A stretch of DNA of 64,000 bases from Vanessa cardui (lineage: Eukaryota; Arthropoda; Insecta; Lepidoptera; Nymphalidae). The stretch covers positions 2,921,501 through 2,985,500 of the forward strand of contig NC_061130.1 of NCBI RefSeq assembly GCF_905220365.1, given 5' to 3'. The notes beneath the pieces are model-generated. The model did no database searches. It had not been told where the DNA came from and saw only the letters and a program-made list of their open reading frames with translations. Made by a program: the position numbers and the translations under genes. This document shows positions 32,539 to 43,372 of the stretch, piece after piece (position 1 is the stretch's first letter; the number at the start of each line of letters is the position of its first letter).

Positions 32539-33285
32539 TTTTATTGAAATGCATTGTATTGTTATTGTATGGCAGTATATCAATTTAAAATGGTTTTTGG
32601 CAAGTTTTCCAAATATTTGTCGAGCAAAACATTAAAAGGATATGGAGCATGGTTGCTTCTCAAGCCTTTATTAAAACATTTCGAAATATCACAAGATTTT
32701 AATCTATTTATAATTCTACCAGCCGAACCATAACCCGTTCAAAATCAACAAAACTTTATAGCACACCTTAGCCCTCATTTTAACCCCATACAGATATTGA
32801 TTGAATCACCATACAAACTTCCACCCCCTAAGGGCCTGAAACCCTTAAGGGATGATTTTCGTGATAAAATCTAAATTAAATTTCATCATTTAGATGAATA
32901 GTTCAACGGCTTAATCATGAAGGTAACTAATAGAGTTACTTTTGATACATAATAGTAGTTGGGATGTAAATACTTAATCAAAAGGGTTGAAATAATTTAA
33001 AGTAATAAGTGAAAACTAAATAAGAAACCCGATCTTACCGTACGCTTCGCTTTCATATTCTGAAACAAAGTTAATTGTTAATGCAATTTGTAAATTGTTA
33101 TTAATTTTCATAAGAATTAATATTATGTTTGTGTGTGTAAAAAAATCATAATGCAAAGTCATATAATACCAAAATCATAAAAACTCGAAGAGAACGGAGA
33201 GCTCCGACTCCAACGAAAATCTGCTGATGTGAGACCTAAGTTACAATTTCGAAAAATTAAAAACATTAAATAAATAAAAAAATTA
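32539..33285. other. Stretch with possible Helitron-internal sequence
   Basis: At 32800-32870, CCACCCCCTAAGGGCC and ACCCTTAAGGGATGATTTTC resemble internal parts of lepidopteran Helitrons. No termini found. Confidence 0.3.
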
Positions 33286-33289
33286 GCCA

Positions 33290-33545
33290 AAAGGCGATTT
33301 AAAAAAAAAACACATTATTTTAAAGCAAATTAATATGAACACAATATATTTTTCAGAAACCTCCTAAGTGAAATGAAATATATTAGACTACTTAAAAGTC
33401 GATTTACGATTATATAACGTACTTATAGTTATTTTTATATTTGGAGCCGGTTATAGCTACCGGCACGCGCCTCAACAATCACAAGTAAGAAGCGATACGA
33501 GCCCCTTGATTGACCCAGTATATTAGCGTATAAAACCAAGCCAGC
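33290..33545 (+). mobile_element. MITE G, left arm and part of centre
   Basis: AACACATTATTTTAAAGC, GACTACTTAAAAGTCGATTT, TTTGGAGCCGGTTATAGC and AGAAGCGATACGAGCCCC. The CCGACTTC terminus itself is degraded. Confidence 0.65.
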
Positions 33546-33930
33546 CAAGAGGTGACAAGGAAATAGTCCCTTTCACATTTGATATTCCACTATATGATCA
33601 AAATATAACTACAACTTACTAGGAAGTATACGTAAGTATACTAAGTATTACACATACATACGTATTTTACGTTGTTTAGTAAGCGTTTGTATAAGCTGAA
33701 ACGCAATGTTTTAACTCGACCACGAAATAAAACAGTTTAAAATAGTAGATACTGTGTCACCAAAACCTTTTTTCTGTTGATATTAAAACACATTAATCTC
33801 GTTTGAAAAAAGTTGCCCAACCAAATTTAATTAAAATTTAATCTGTATGTATTTATTATGCTATTATGCGGGCGAAAGAGTAATGAACATTTGAATGATT
33901 GCAACGACAAATTTAATTAATAAAAAATCT
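33546..33930. other. AT-rich stretch, nothing recognised
   Basis: Nothing recognised. Confidence 0.4.
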
Positions 33931-33934
33931 TTTA

Positions 33935-34185
33935 TTGCACTTGGTGGTAGGACGGTGCAAGCTCGTTTGGGTAGGTACCACCTATTCACAAAAAGTCTAC
34001 CGCCAATCAGCAGTACTCAGTATATTGGATTCCGAACTACAGGCACAAGGGACATAACACCTTAGTTCCCAAGGTTAGTGGCGCATTGGCGATGTCAGGA
34101 ATGGTTTATATTTCTTACAGCGCCAATGTGTATCCTCGTGGTGACCTCCAATCCTCAGGTTGCCCATTGACTTGACAGCCTATCT
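33935..34185 (+). mobile_element. Repeat C copy including 5' end
   Basis: CTTGGTGGTAGGACGGTGCA, GGGTAGGTACCACCTATTC, ACCTTAGTTCCCAAGGTTAG, TTCTTACAGCGCCAATG and a degraded tail. One of few copies with the GGTGGTAGG start. Confidence 0.8.
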
Positions 34186-34640
34186 ATATAAGTTGTTATC
34201 CTATCAAATATACAATTATCATCAAAATCAGTTCGTAATCAGCGAATCTATGTATATACATACGAATATAAATATACGAATTCAAAAATATGCGTGAGAA
34301 GTTAAACTTTACACACTACGTGGATACATATATACATACATACTGTCCTTAGTACAATAGTTATCATTGAAAGATAATGCAAGCAGATACTTAAAAAAGT
34401 TATATTTTCCAATGTAAGTTGATCTGCCATTGATGAATCCGAACATATTATGTAGGGTTCCCCTTAGTGTGGCATTGGTACCTTGTAGTTAAAAATGTAA
34501 ATATTACTTACTTTTACTTCGATAAATAAATCAACTTTAGTTAAGATTAAGAGTTGCTGCATCTCAAGAGCGTCGTAAACAATCTCGACTTTTTATGACT
34601 TGAGTCTGAATTCAGTATTGTCAAATAGTGGCCGCTCGGA
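34186..34640. other. AT-rich stretch, nothing recognised
   Basis: Nothing recognised. Confidence 0.4.
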
Positions 34641-34741
34641 GTCAAGATAATAATCAAGCCCACGAGGCTGTGGACCATCCCCTGCTCCGAGAGTCCGAGA
34701 CTTTAAATGATGCAGGCTCACGGTTCAGTCCTCATTGAAGT

Positions 34742-34968
34742 CGGACAACGAACGCTCGGTCCCAGGAGAATCCCGAAGAACGCGAAGCGAAGTGCGTTTT
34801 ACTTTCACATATTATCACGCGAATATGAAACCTTCACCAACAGAGACTCTCGCTTAAGCTCTTAGATAGTTCAGACAGCGATCCCTCGGTCTCAGGAGAC
34901 GTCTGAAGAACGCAGAGTGTATCTGATTGCCGATCACGTAGCTCATATTTTATCACGAGCGTCTGACC
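34742..34968. repeat. Diverged tandem duplication, about 130-bp spacing
   Basis: Unit 1 (34742-34830): GCTCGGTCCCAGGAGAATC, GAAGAACGCGAAG, ATATTATCACGCG. Unit 2 (34872-34968): CCTCGGTCTCAGGAGACGTC, GAAGAACGCAGAG, ATTTTATCACGAGCG. GC is higher than nearby. On the minus strand both units can read related peptides, LRVLRDSPGTERSLSDF and LCVLQTSPETEGSLSEL, but stops interrupt the first. Function unknown. Confidence 0.55.
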
Positions 34969-35202
34969 CGAGTTTGGATAACACCGTAGTTTCAATTGGT
35001 TTAGAACGAGATACACTTTTTATAGTAAACGACACGATAATGTGAAGACGCAACAAATAACTGTCAGGAAAAGAATATCGACAACGGTTTTAAACAGCTA
35101 GAATGAACAAACTCGTCAGTGTGTGAAGAAAGAAAGAGAAAGCAAAATGCTGTCTCTATAAAATGCAGACCAAAGTCAAATTAAATGCCAATCGACTTCA
35201 AT

Positions 35203-35226
35203 ATATTCTCTCTCTCTCTCTCTCTG
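35203..35226. repeat. CT microsatellite
   Basis: Run of (TC) dinucleotides, about 20 bases. Confidence 0.85.
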
Positions 35227-36888
35227 AAACTGAGGCGGATACTACTACTCTTTCATTCGAATATCGGATTTATGTAAATCTTTTTGTATTCGTCCAATAT
35301 TCTGATCGATTTAGAACAAAAAACAGCAACTTTAATATAGGTTGTATATCATAAAGGAAGTAGTAGTACAGTTCCTTTTTGTGGTGACTATCATCACCCA
35401 GCATGTTACATAGGTATAGATACCCGGTCTATAGATATAGAATCCCTCTTATTCTAAAAATGTTTTCATTTATTTTAAGCCGAGTCCAGTTGCCAGTGCA
35501 CATGGCCAGCTCTATGCGGCTCTGTATGTTCGAAACTCCAAAAAAATCCATGCTTTAATCCCCGACAGCGCTATGTATATTGCGTACATAGAAGCTTTAC
35601 TATTATGATAATAATTGTGTCTGTACCGACAACCCTTCTACGTTACGTGTTTAAACAAATACATGATTACTTTTGACTAACAATATTAGATTATAAATTG
35701 AAAACGTTCGGTCGTCATTTCCACTTCAAGTCTCATAAGTTTTAAATTACAGAAGAGCGTAAGTGTGATTTGATTCTTTAATTAAACATTGCGAAGAATA
35801 GAGTATTCTTCAAATAAGTCAAATATTAATAACAAAAAAAAAAAAAACCGTATACTTTCTATGTATTCGGGAACTACGTTTCTAGGACAGAAATATTTTT
35901 GAATTCAGGCTTAAAGTGAATGGAGTCGCCGGCGTTAGCTTGTACGAAAATATGTGATCTTATTTATGAAAGTCACGTCTGTTGGCATTTGAAATTTTAA
36001 ACTGCAGACGCTTATACATTCTCCATGTCAGTAACGAGTCTTCCAAAGACACTCGCTGTATATACTTACAAAATACACTAAAATTAGGTGTTTGAAGTGA
36101 CGAGCGCTTTTAAAATTTATTCTTTGCTTAGAATAAACAACAGAAGTTTGTTTTTCTGTCCGACCATTCTTTTTAGAGCTGAAACAACAAAGAAATGCGA
36201 TGCGTATCCGGCTCATACAAATTTGGTCTGAAATGGACATATAAAAATATTTTAGGTCATTGAGGTAGTAGTGTTCCTTTGTACTGTACCGCACCCAATG
36301 TTTTGCATTAAGTTTTGTTACCTGATAATGAGATTATGTTATTACAGCATATATAATAAAAATTAAAAGACAAAACTGTTCTGAAATTGAAAATTAAACT
36401 TAGAGGGTTAATATGCAACTTCACCAAAAAAACTTGAATACTGTCGAATATTCAGTATTCGGTTTTCTGTTTATAATGTTTCCAATAGCTCATCCCATTC
36501 CATTCCATATTCATTTATAATAGTTTATAAAAATCATAAAAACGTGAGATATTTATAGAAACTTATTTTTCCGCGGAGAGCTATTCTGGGATACTGTTTT
36601 ATCAATAAAGACGTCTGAAATAAAACTTTAAATCAGATTTTTTTATCGTACGTCCATGAATAAATTCTACGAAAACGATAGCTTTAAATTAAATACCTAT
36701 ATTTCATTTTCAATCAAATAACGGTCTAAGGAAATATTTATTTACGATATTTACATGGAAAAGTCCAAGCCGTTCTCGTAGAATTTCGGTCATACTTATT
36801 GCATCAGCTCGTAACCACGCACTAAATGTCATCGTCGCTTCCCCGAAAGACTTTTTAAATATTAACACGTTAAAAAATAAGCATTTTT
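35227..36888. other. 1.6-kb stretch without recognised genes
   Basis: An 88-codon minus frame (36028-36294) and an 80-codon minus frame (36710-36952) have no recognised domain; the second runs into the hairpin at 36889. No known repeats. Confidence 0.4.
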
Positions 36889-36958
36889 TGAGTATTGGAC
36901 AAAAACTTCCTCTTCCTTTGATACACAAAGGAAAGAGGAAGTTTTTGTCCAATACTCA
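36889..36958. repeat. 70-nt near-perfect foldback hairpin
   Basis: The left arm 36889-36920 (32 nt, beginning TGAGTATTGGACAAAAAC) pairs with the right arm 36926-36958 with a single bulged A. The loop is ATACA. Length and stem would suit a small-RNA precursor, but the very perfect stem and tiny loop equally fit a recent template-switch duplication. Confidence 0.9.
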
Positions 36959-37028
36959 GATATTGGTTTCCTAGTATTGCTGAATCAAAAATCAATCTGG
37001 AATGACGTTCATGGCCTTATCGTAGGTA

Positions 37029-37350
37029 AAGAAAAGTAACAGTCCGTAATTTTCTCACTGCTGAGCTAAGGGCTCCTTTCCCATTAAGGCGAGGTTTTGG
37101 AACATATTCCACCACGCTATTCCAATGTACCCACATATTAGGTGGAATAAATATGTTGCAGAATTTCTATGAAATTATACACATGCAGTTCAGGATCATC
37201 CTTAGGATGTAATCCTTCACTGCCGAGCATGAGATGAATTATAAACACAAATTAAGCACATATATACAATGTAGTGGTGCTCGTTTGAGTTTTAACCCAA
37301 AATCATCGGTTAAGATGCACGCGTCCTAACCACTGGGCCATCTCAGCTCC
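37029..37350 (-). mobile_element. SINE-B copy, full length
   Basis: From left: GAAAAGTAACAGTCCGTAA, GAACATATTCCACCACGC, GCCGAGCATGAGATGAATT, ATCATCGGTTAAGATGCACG, CCACTGGGCCATCTCAGCTC (A box complement). The GTGAGGAAACC region is rearranged. Confidence 0.85.
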
Positions 37351-37649
37351 CACATCGTAGGTACGTAGGTTTAAATATGGACTAGCCGCTTCATAGTAAT
37401 TTTATATACCCTCTTAGTTTTGAAAGAAGTTCACATTCATATCGACAAACGATGGTCGAAGTTAGTTTCGATTTAAATTTTAAAAAGAGAGAGTTCTAGT
37501 GCAAATGTTTGTGCTAATGACCTAGCGTATAAGGTCTGGTGCATGTAATATGACGGCCAGCGATAACTGAGCGATAGAGTCTCTGCTCATGTTGGGTGGT
37601 CCGCGGTGTATCACGACATTGTATCAAAATAAACTAGATTTTTTTTTTT
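37351..37649. other. Stretch without recognised elements
   Basis: Nothing recognised. Confidence 0.4.
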
Positions 37650-37828
37650 ATATTGGCCACATCACATTACTCTGACCCCAGTGTAAGTTGCTAAAGCACT
37701 TGTGTTACGGAAAATTAGAAGTAATGACGGTACTTCAAACACCCTGATCCAAGACAACGTAGAAAACTAATGATTTTTTTCTACATTGACGTGAAAACCG
37801 GTGTACTACTCGACCATAGAGGTCTTTA
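37650..37828 (-). mobile_element. SINE-A with internal deletion
   Basis: ACATCACATTACTCTGACCC, AGTAATGACGGTACTTCAAA, then CTACATTGACGTGAAAACCG: the deletion removes the B-box region. Followed directly by SINE-B. Confidence 0.8.
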
Positions 37829-37840
37829 AGATGTTAGTAT

Positions 37841-38164
37841 AGAAAAAAAAGTAAAGTAACAGCCTGGAAATTTCCCACTGCTGCTAGTTCCAACTATGGA
37901 GAAGGTTTGGAACATATTTCACCACGCTGTTCCAATGCGAGTTGGTGGAATGCACATGTGGCAGAATTTCGATGAAATTAGGCACATGCAGGTTTCCTCG
38001 CGATGTTATCCTTCACTGCCGAGCACGAGATGAATTATAAACACAAATCAAGCACATATATGTATATATATATATATATATATATAGTGGTGCTTGCCCG
38101 GGTTTGAACCCGAAATCATCGGTTAAGATGCACGCGTTCTAACCACTGGGCCATCTCAGCTCTC
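37841..38164 (-). mobile_element. SINE-B copy, full length, with TA expansion
   Basis: From left: AGTAAAGTAACAGCC, ACCACGCTGTTCCAATGC, TTCCTCGCGATGTTATCC, TTTGAACCCGAAATC (B box complement), CACTGGGCCATCTCAGC (A box complement). A (TA)n run at 38063-38086 replaces the short ATATATA of other copies. Its upstream flank is shared with the copy at 49892. Confidence 0.9.
38063..38086. repeat. TA microsatellite inside SINE-B
   Basis: Twelve TA units lying between the SINE-B head and body. Confidence 0.9.
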
Positions 38165-38189
38165 ATTTTATCGTAGAGATAGTTGAAAA

Positions 38190-38580
38190 AAAAAACAAGT
38201 GGTTATACCACTTGGCCATATGGGTTAGTATAGCCAAAGATTTATTATTACAAATCACCATAATCAGGTATAGGTGTTATATAGGTACACCGACAATTTC
38301 ACCTTGGAGGTGTGAGCTGATCGGTTTCTCAAACGCTAGTCTCCGTTTCACAGTCCAACACGACTCTGCTATACGATCTATTATCATGACTTCAACAACA
38401 AATGACGTCACCACTATCAACCATCATTACTTTAATAATGTCAGCGACTTTACATTTAAATTATTATTGATTGACATACTTATCATCGTAAGAATATAAT
38501 TGTATAATATATACTTCTATACTAATATAACATCCGTTAATTGTTTGTTACTGTTTTTATGTTTAGTATTAGCCTTGCAC
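38190..38580. other. Stretch without firm features
   Basis: A 95-codon plus frame (38212-38499) has no recognised domain. A TGACGTCA palindrome lies near 38403. The end, CTTGCACAATAAATAAATAAA, may be a LINE-L tail fused to the SINE-A tail. Confidence 0.3.
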
Positions 38581-38810
38581 AATAAATAAATAAATATGAG
38601 ACAATATCACATACATTACTTTGATCCCAATGTAAATAGCTAAAGCACTTGTGTTATGGAAATCAGAAGTAACGACAGTACCACAAACACCCAGACAACA
38701 TAGAAAACTAATGATAATCTACATTGACTCGGCCGGGAATCGAACCCGGTACCTCGGAGTAGCATACCCATGAAAATCGGTGTACACACCACTCGACCAC
38801 TGAGGTTGTC
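38581..38810 (-). mobile_element. SINE-A copy, near full length
   Basis: Tail AATAAATAAATAAATATGAG at left. B box complement GGAATCGAACC, A box complement CCACTCGACCACTGAGG at right. Slight internal shortening. Confidence 0.9.
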
Positions 38811-38946
38811 AAATTATGAACGTAGTTTAGATATCAGCGGTATATTATCTTACGGCGTTTATATTTATACATATTTAACGAATGATCACGCTCATTCAAA
38901 CATTTTAAGCATAACGAAAGTAGGCGATCTTACGGTTTTTAAATTT

Positions 38947-38970
38947 TATTTATTTATTTATTTATTTGTA
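38947..38970. repeat. TTTA microsatellite
   Basis: About six TTTA units. Confidence 0.85.
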
Positions 38971-39260
38971 ACAAAATCCACAGCTTATACAAAAGTAATT
39001 AATAAAAGAAAAATACATTGTCCAAACAGAAGCCAATTTCGGATTTACATTTTTTATGCTTATCAGTTATGGTAAACTAAGGCTATGGTAAATTTGGCAA
39101 CAAATATGTAATTACGGCGCTTATGATAAACATTATCTCGGTTTGTGTAAGTTTTATCAAAAACATCACTAAGAAGAGATTGTAGATCTCAACACGCTGA
39201 TTCCGAATCAATTGTTAACTCATTTTTCATAAAAATGTTAGTTACGGTCATCTTAGGAGG
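38971..39260. other. Stretch without recognised elements
   Basis: Nothing recognised. Confidence 0.4.
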
Positions 39261-39261
39261 G

Positions 39262-39451
39262 CAGTATTATAAATGTAAAAGTAACTCTGTCTGACTGTCG
39301 CTCTTTAACTGCCAAACTAATGAACCGAATTTGAATAAATTTGCTATGAAGCAAACTTAAACTCCAAGGTAAGACTTATGCTACTTTGTTACCTAACACA
39401 TGCCAACCAACCTAAAGCGAACCTTTAAGCGAAGCCGCGGGCGGCAACTAG
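39262..39451 (+). mobile_element. Non-autonomous Helitron E
   Basis: TATTATAAATGTAAAAGTAA, CTGTCTGACTGTCGCTCTTT, AAGCGAAGCCGCGGGCGGC, CTAG at 39448-39451 followed by T. The 5' end (TCTATACTAA in intact copies) is eroded. Confidence 0.8.
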
Positions 39452-39616
39452 TAATACATAACATTTCCATTAAAAAAATGAATAGTAGGTATACCAAAAT
39501 TCAATTTTCCATATCGATTCATATATGAAAATGATGGAATTATTTTTAAATTTATATATTATATTTTTAAGTCAATTACAAAATGTTACAACAGCTTAGC
39601 ACCAATTATAATTTTC

Positions 39617-39752
39617 TGTTTCCCTTCACCGCCGAGCTCAGGATTATTAATAAATACAAATTAAGCTCATACATTTTAAATATTCCGACCTAATTACCAA
39701 GATTTGACCCTCAAGATTCATTATATGTTTTAACCACTGCCCCATTTTGGAT
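39617..39752 (-). mobile_element. SINE-B head fragment, diverged
   Basis: TTCCCTTCACCGCCGAGC, AATACAAATTAAGCTCAT, GATTTGACCCTC, TTTTAACCACTGCCCCATTT in minus orientation. Confidence 0.6.
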
Positions 39753-41340
39753 CTGAATTAATAACAATATTTTAATAATACATCGTAATTGGTGTTATCC
39801 AGAATCTATTGTATAGTTTTTAACCTAAAATATCTGAGATATTAAGCCTATATATAGCCATATTAATAGGAATATAACCTCCTATGTCAGACATTACATA
39901 AACATGCATATAAATAGTTTACACTTTTTATCTCGTTTTTTCTGATTATCACTAACACTAAACAGTGTGTTACATATAAATAAAACATCTGGGCATCGTC
40001 TATAATATATGGATATCGCCTACCTCGGCTTTTGTCAAACATAGCTCGTAAATGGGTATCGGTATCAATGTATATGTTTGCTCTTAAAGTTAGTCTAATG
40101 TGGTCGGTATAGAAGTGTTCATTTGTAAATATGTTTTATCATAGAAGTATTTACAGTCAAATCAAATCAAATAAATAGGCATACTGTATCGTATCTTAGA
40201 ATCTAAAGACAATTTAATTTAATGAAAGATTTCATGATACAGTTGATCATCAACTAAATAAATTAACGTGTGAAATGGATGTGGAGATATTTTTTAGCAA
40301 TTGATAATTTGATTTAAGATTGATGATACGAATACTCGTATATTTATGAACCAACAATGAAGTTTGCTCTCATTGGGCTATGACGATTCTTCTTGGTACC
40401 TACCAACATTTCAGGAGTTATTATAACGTATATTTCGTTAAAAATATATACTAATTCATCATTTTTAGGTTTTTTTTTTTTTTAAATCTCAACTGGAAAA
40501 AAAGCCACGTGCCCTTTGAGTAGTGTACCCACTGTCGCTGTCCTAAGGGCATACTGTAAGAAATATTAGTCCAATTCTTTTTTTAGCAAAACAAGGACAG
40601 AAATGCTACCTTATTTGCGTCAACACAGTCAGATTTAGAGAACCATAAATCTCTTACCGTCACTTCTACGACCAATCTCTTTATACTGCATCACTTTCCC
40701 TTGAAGCAGGACATAGCTACTTACACAGAATATTGATGTTGAGCGGTAAAATAAGTAATGAGTCGGCTGGTGAGGTCAGCAAAGTCCTACCAGCTATCTA
40801 CCCTAACACTAGAACTTATCGACAGTAAAATGCACCACGAATTTACGTAACATACATCGCGGAAGAACTTTCCACTGTACTTTCTCAAACTGAAGAGGAT
40901 AATGGTATTGGAATAAATATAATATCTCGTAAAACTAGATTTATTCCGAGCAATAAATCCGTCGAATCGAAAAAAACTCGTCACCTTCAGAAACTTCGGT
41001 TTGACTTATTGGAGGTCAATCGTGAAACGTTCCGTACATATCATGCGTCCGGATTTGTCGGGGCGACGGCTATCAGCCATAATAAAGAGGGTCGCGACGG
41101 GCAGCACTTTATCACAGTTGACTGGGAGACGTCGTGAATAGATCACATTGATCGACTGTATTTGCGTATGAATTTACTTGTTATTAATGACTAAGTAGAA
41201 CCTTGTAGGGTTATTGTAACGCATGCCAGACTTTTCTACTTATCCGATACTTTATTAGCCTTGCAAATATTAAAGAGAATAAATTATATGTAATGTATCA
41301 TATGTACTTTGGATTCGACATTCAATGCTTAATAGAATTC
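39753..41340. other. 1.6-kb stretch with a possible repeat C relic
   Basis: 40555-40790 has scattered minus-strand C landmarks (ACTGTAAGAAATATTAG, GTTGAGCGGTAAAATAA, AAGTCCTACCAG). The segment 40990-41140 is GC-richer (GTCGGGGCGACGGC) and otherwise unrecognised. Confidence 0.35.
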
Positions 41341-41364
41341 TTGGCGACTAGCTGTGCACACGAC

Positions 41365-41372
41365 TTCGTGCG
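41365..41372. repeat. 8-bp target duplication, left copy
   Basis: TTCGTGCG, identical to 43386-43393. It is part of the Helitron F 3' region. Confidence 0.85.
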
Positions 41373-41390
41373 TAGTGTTGCCCAAATTCA

Positions 41391-41535
41391 GTCTTGGTCT
41401 TGCAGTCTTGGTCTTGTTCTTGCGTTTTTGCAAGACCAAGACCAAGAACAAGACCGCATATTTTTAGCAAGACCAAGACCAAGACTGACCGTGCAAGACT
41501 TGAGCAAGAACAAGACTTAGCCTGCAAGACTCTTG
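41391..41535. repeat. CAAGAC-type hexamer array, left end of the Penelope-like element
   Basis: GTCTTGGTCTTG units switch to CAAGACCAAGACC units at about 41434-41440, so the array can fold on itself across a short GTTTTTG. Further CAAGAC and CAAGAA units continue to 41535 with interruptions. Confidence 0.85.
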
Positions 41536-41789
41536 CGCCTTGCAGCTAGGACTTAGCGCTATTTCACGGAGTAGTTAGGTGTAACAGTTCGGTGTATAGG
41601 TACGCTTAGGAATTCTATGAGACGCAAAAAACTGTATCAAAGAATATGAAAAACTGGACCTATGCGCATTATGACTAATACCATAAACATACCTACATAG
41701 CGAATAAAAAAATATCCATTTAAATAAAACTAATTATAACGGATGAATCGCGTATATTAATTATTTTTAAACATCCCGACGTTTCGAGC

Positions 41790-41820
41790 ACTTTGCAGTG
41801 TTCGTGGTCACGGGTAGACT
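41790..41820 (-). other. Stem-loop in the 3' region of the Penelope-like element
   Basis: Minus strand GAACACT-GCAA-AGTGCTC forms a 7-bp stem with one mismatch and a 4-nt loop, followed by GAAACGTCGGGATG. This block is commonly conserved after the stop in related elements, as I recall; its role is not known to me. Confidence 0.5.
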
Positions 41821-41867
41821 AAGATGACATTTGTCTATTTGAAGAACAAAGGAAATATTATTAACAA

Positions 41868-43070
41868 CTACCGCCAACGATTTCTCAATTGATGTCTTGA
41901 GTAACGTTCCGGTTGCACGCAGAAGGCACTAACTGTATCTTTAGGTCTTGCAGTCTGTTGGATTTGGGATTTTAAATTTTTAATAAGTGGATCCCAGGTG
42001 TTAGAAAGTCTCCAACCATCTTCTCTATTGAAGTTCGGATGTTTTTGAATTTCAATAGCCTCGCGTATCATTCTAGGAATGAATCTGTGTTCTCTAGCGA
42101 GGATCTGTGGTTTATCAAATCGGATAAAATGGTTAGGTTTATCCAGAGCATGTTCACAGACTGCAGACTTTGAAGAACGCCTATTTTTGACATCTCCTAT
42201 ATGTTCCTTGACCCTGGTACCGATGCTTCTCTTTGTTTGGCCTATGTAAGATAAACCACACTCACATTCGAGTTTATATACTCCTGCAGTTTGTAAAGGG
42301 ATATTACTCTTGATAGGTCTCAAGAACTGGCTCACTTTCTTATGAGGCTTGTAAACGGTTTTAATCGAAGCTCGCTTAAAGATGTTGCCAATCCTGTCTG
42401 TAACTCCTTTCACATACGGTAGAAATGCAGGTTGTCGCTCAACTGTGGGTGGCTTGGTACGGCTTCTGCGATGCTGGCGAGGCACGGGCAGCTTGTTCTG
42501 GTGGAGTGCAAGCTTGACCTGACGTAGCTCGTCCTCTAGGTGTTCAGCATCGCAGAGATGGTGGGCTCTCTGAAACAAAGATTTGCCAACGGTAGCTAAC
42601 TGACTAGGGTGGTGGTGCGAGTCACCATTGAGGTATTTGTTGGTGTGTGTGGGTTTCCTATAAACTGTGTGACTTAATGTATTATCAGGATTCTTGATAA
42701 TAAGGATATCAAGGAAAGCTAAAGAATTATTTGCCTCTAATTCCATAGTAAATTGAATGTTTTTATTTATAGAATTAAGATGTACTAAAAATGCAGATGT
42801 CAGATCACTAGGTAATATTGTGAAAGTGTCATCTACGTACCGTTTATAAAACCTAGGTGTTATTGGTCCGGAGCGAAGAGCCCTCTCCTCCAGGTCTTCC
42901 ATGAATAAATCGGCGACCACGGGGGATACTGGAGAACCCATGGCTACCCCGTCAACTTGTACGTAGAATTCATCATTCCACAATAAATAACCTGATGTGA
43001 GGCAGTGATGTAACAGCTCTGCATATTCAATATAAAAAATATCCATTAAAATCAAACTGAGTGCATGCAT
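41868..43070 (-). CDS. Penelope-like reverse transcriptase (C-terminal half) with GIY-YIG endonuclease
   Basis: A 400-codon intact frame. The protein of a complete element copies its RNA into DNA at a nick made by its own endonuclease. Visible parts: reverse-transcriptase motif B VDGVAMGSPVSP (39-50), catalytic YVDD (78-81), and SLAFLDILI (116-124); a basic linker (about 185-250); then a GIY-YIG domain with GVY (263-265), CEC (269-271), YIG (275-277), QTKRS, an Arg at 286 and EH at 289-290, and IREAIEIQKHP with NREDGW near the C-terminus. The first motifs, including the first catalytic Asp of the polymerase, are absent, and a stop lies just upstream of the start in frame. Complete relatives are about twice as long, so this copy should be unable to move itself. 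Codon integrity over 1.2 kb suggests recent insertion. Confidence 0.9.
   Translation of the reverse strand: MHALSLILMDIFYIEYAELLHHCLTSGYLLWNDEFYVQVDGVAMGSPVSPVVADLFMEDLEERALRSGPITPRFYKRYVDDTFTILPSDLTSAFLVHLNSINKNIQFTMELEANNSLAFLDILIIKNPDNTLSHTVYRKPTHTNKYLNGDSHHHPSQLATVGKSLFQRAHHLCDAEHLEDELRQVKLALHQNKLPVPRQHRRSRTKPPTVERQPAFLPYVKGVTDRIGNIFKRASIKTVYKPHKKVSQFLRPIKSNIPLQTAGVYKLECECGLSYIGQTKRSIGTRVKEHIGDVKNRRSSKSAVCEHALDKPNHFIRFDKPQILAREHRFIPRMIREAIEIQKHPNFNREDGWRLSNTWDPLIKNLKSQIQQTARPKDTVSAFCVQPERYSRHQLRNRWR
43033..43060 (-). repeat. Short direct repeat flanking the Penelope ORF
   Basis: AAAAAATATCCATTAAAATC resembles 41705-41735 (AAAAAAATATCCATTTAAAT) in the same orientation, one at each end of the ORF. 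It looks like a trace of the element's long terminal-type repeat. Confidence 0.55.
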
Positions 43071-43231
43071 AGTTATGTTTTAATCATCGGCACTTTGATA
43101 ATGCGGCATCAAAGGTTTTGTACTTATATTACTATGGCTAAGTTAATTGAAGCTCACAATGTTCCAATTCTAATACGTTTTTCTAAGATTTAAAATAAAC
43201 TTTAATAAATAGTAATAGACTTATAGGTAAT

Positions 43232-43372
43232 TGCAAGACTTGCAAGACTCTTGCTGCAAGACCAAGACCAAGACCAAGACTGGGAGTGCAAGACCAAGAC
43301 CAAGACCAAGACCAGGTGTATTGGCGCAAGACCAAGACCAAGACTGGCTAAGTCTCGTCTTGGTCTTGGGCA
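43232..43372. repeat. CAAGAC-type hexamer array, right end of the Penelope-like element
   Basis: Several CAAGACCAAGACCAAGAC blocks separated by short spacers, then an inverted GTCTTGGTCTTG just inside the 13-bp terminus. Confidence 0.85.

Noticed and set aside
41790..41820. Hammerhead ribozyme in the Penelope-like element
   Set aside because: Such ribozymes are known in Penelope-like elements and GAAAC is present, but I could not find the CUGAUGA half of the core on the right strand nearby.
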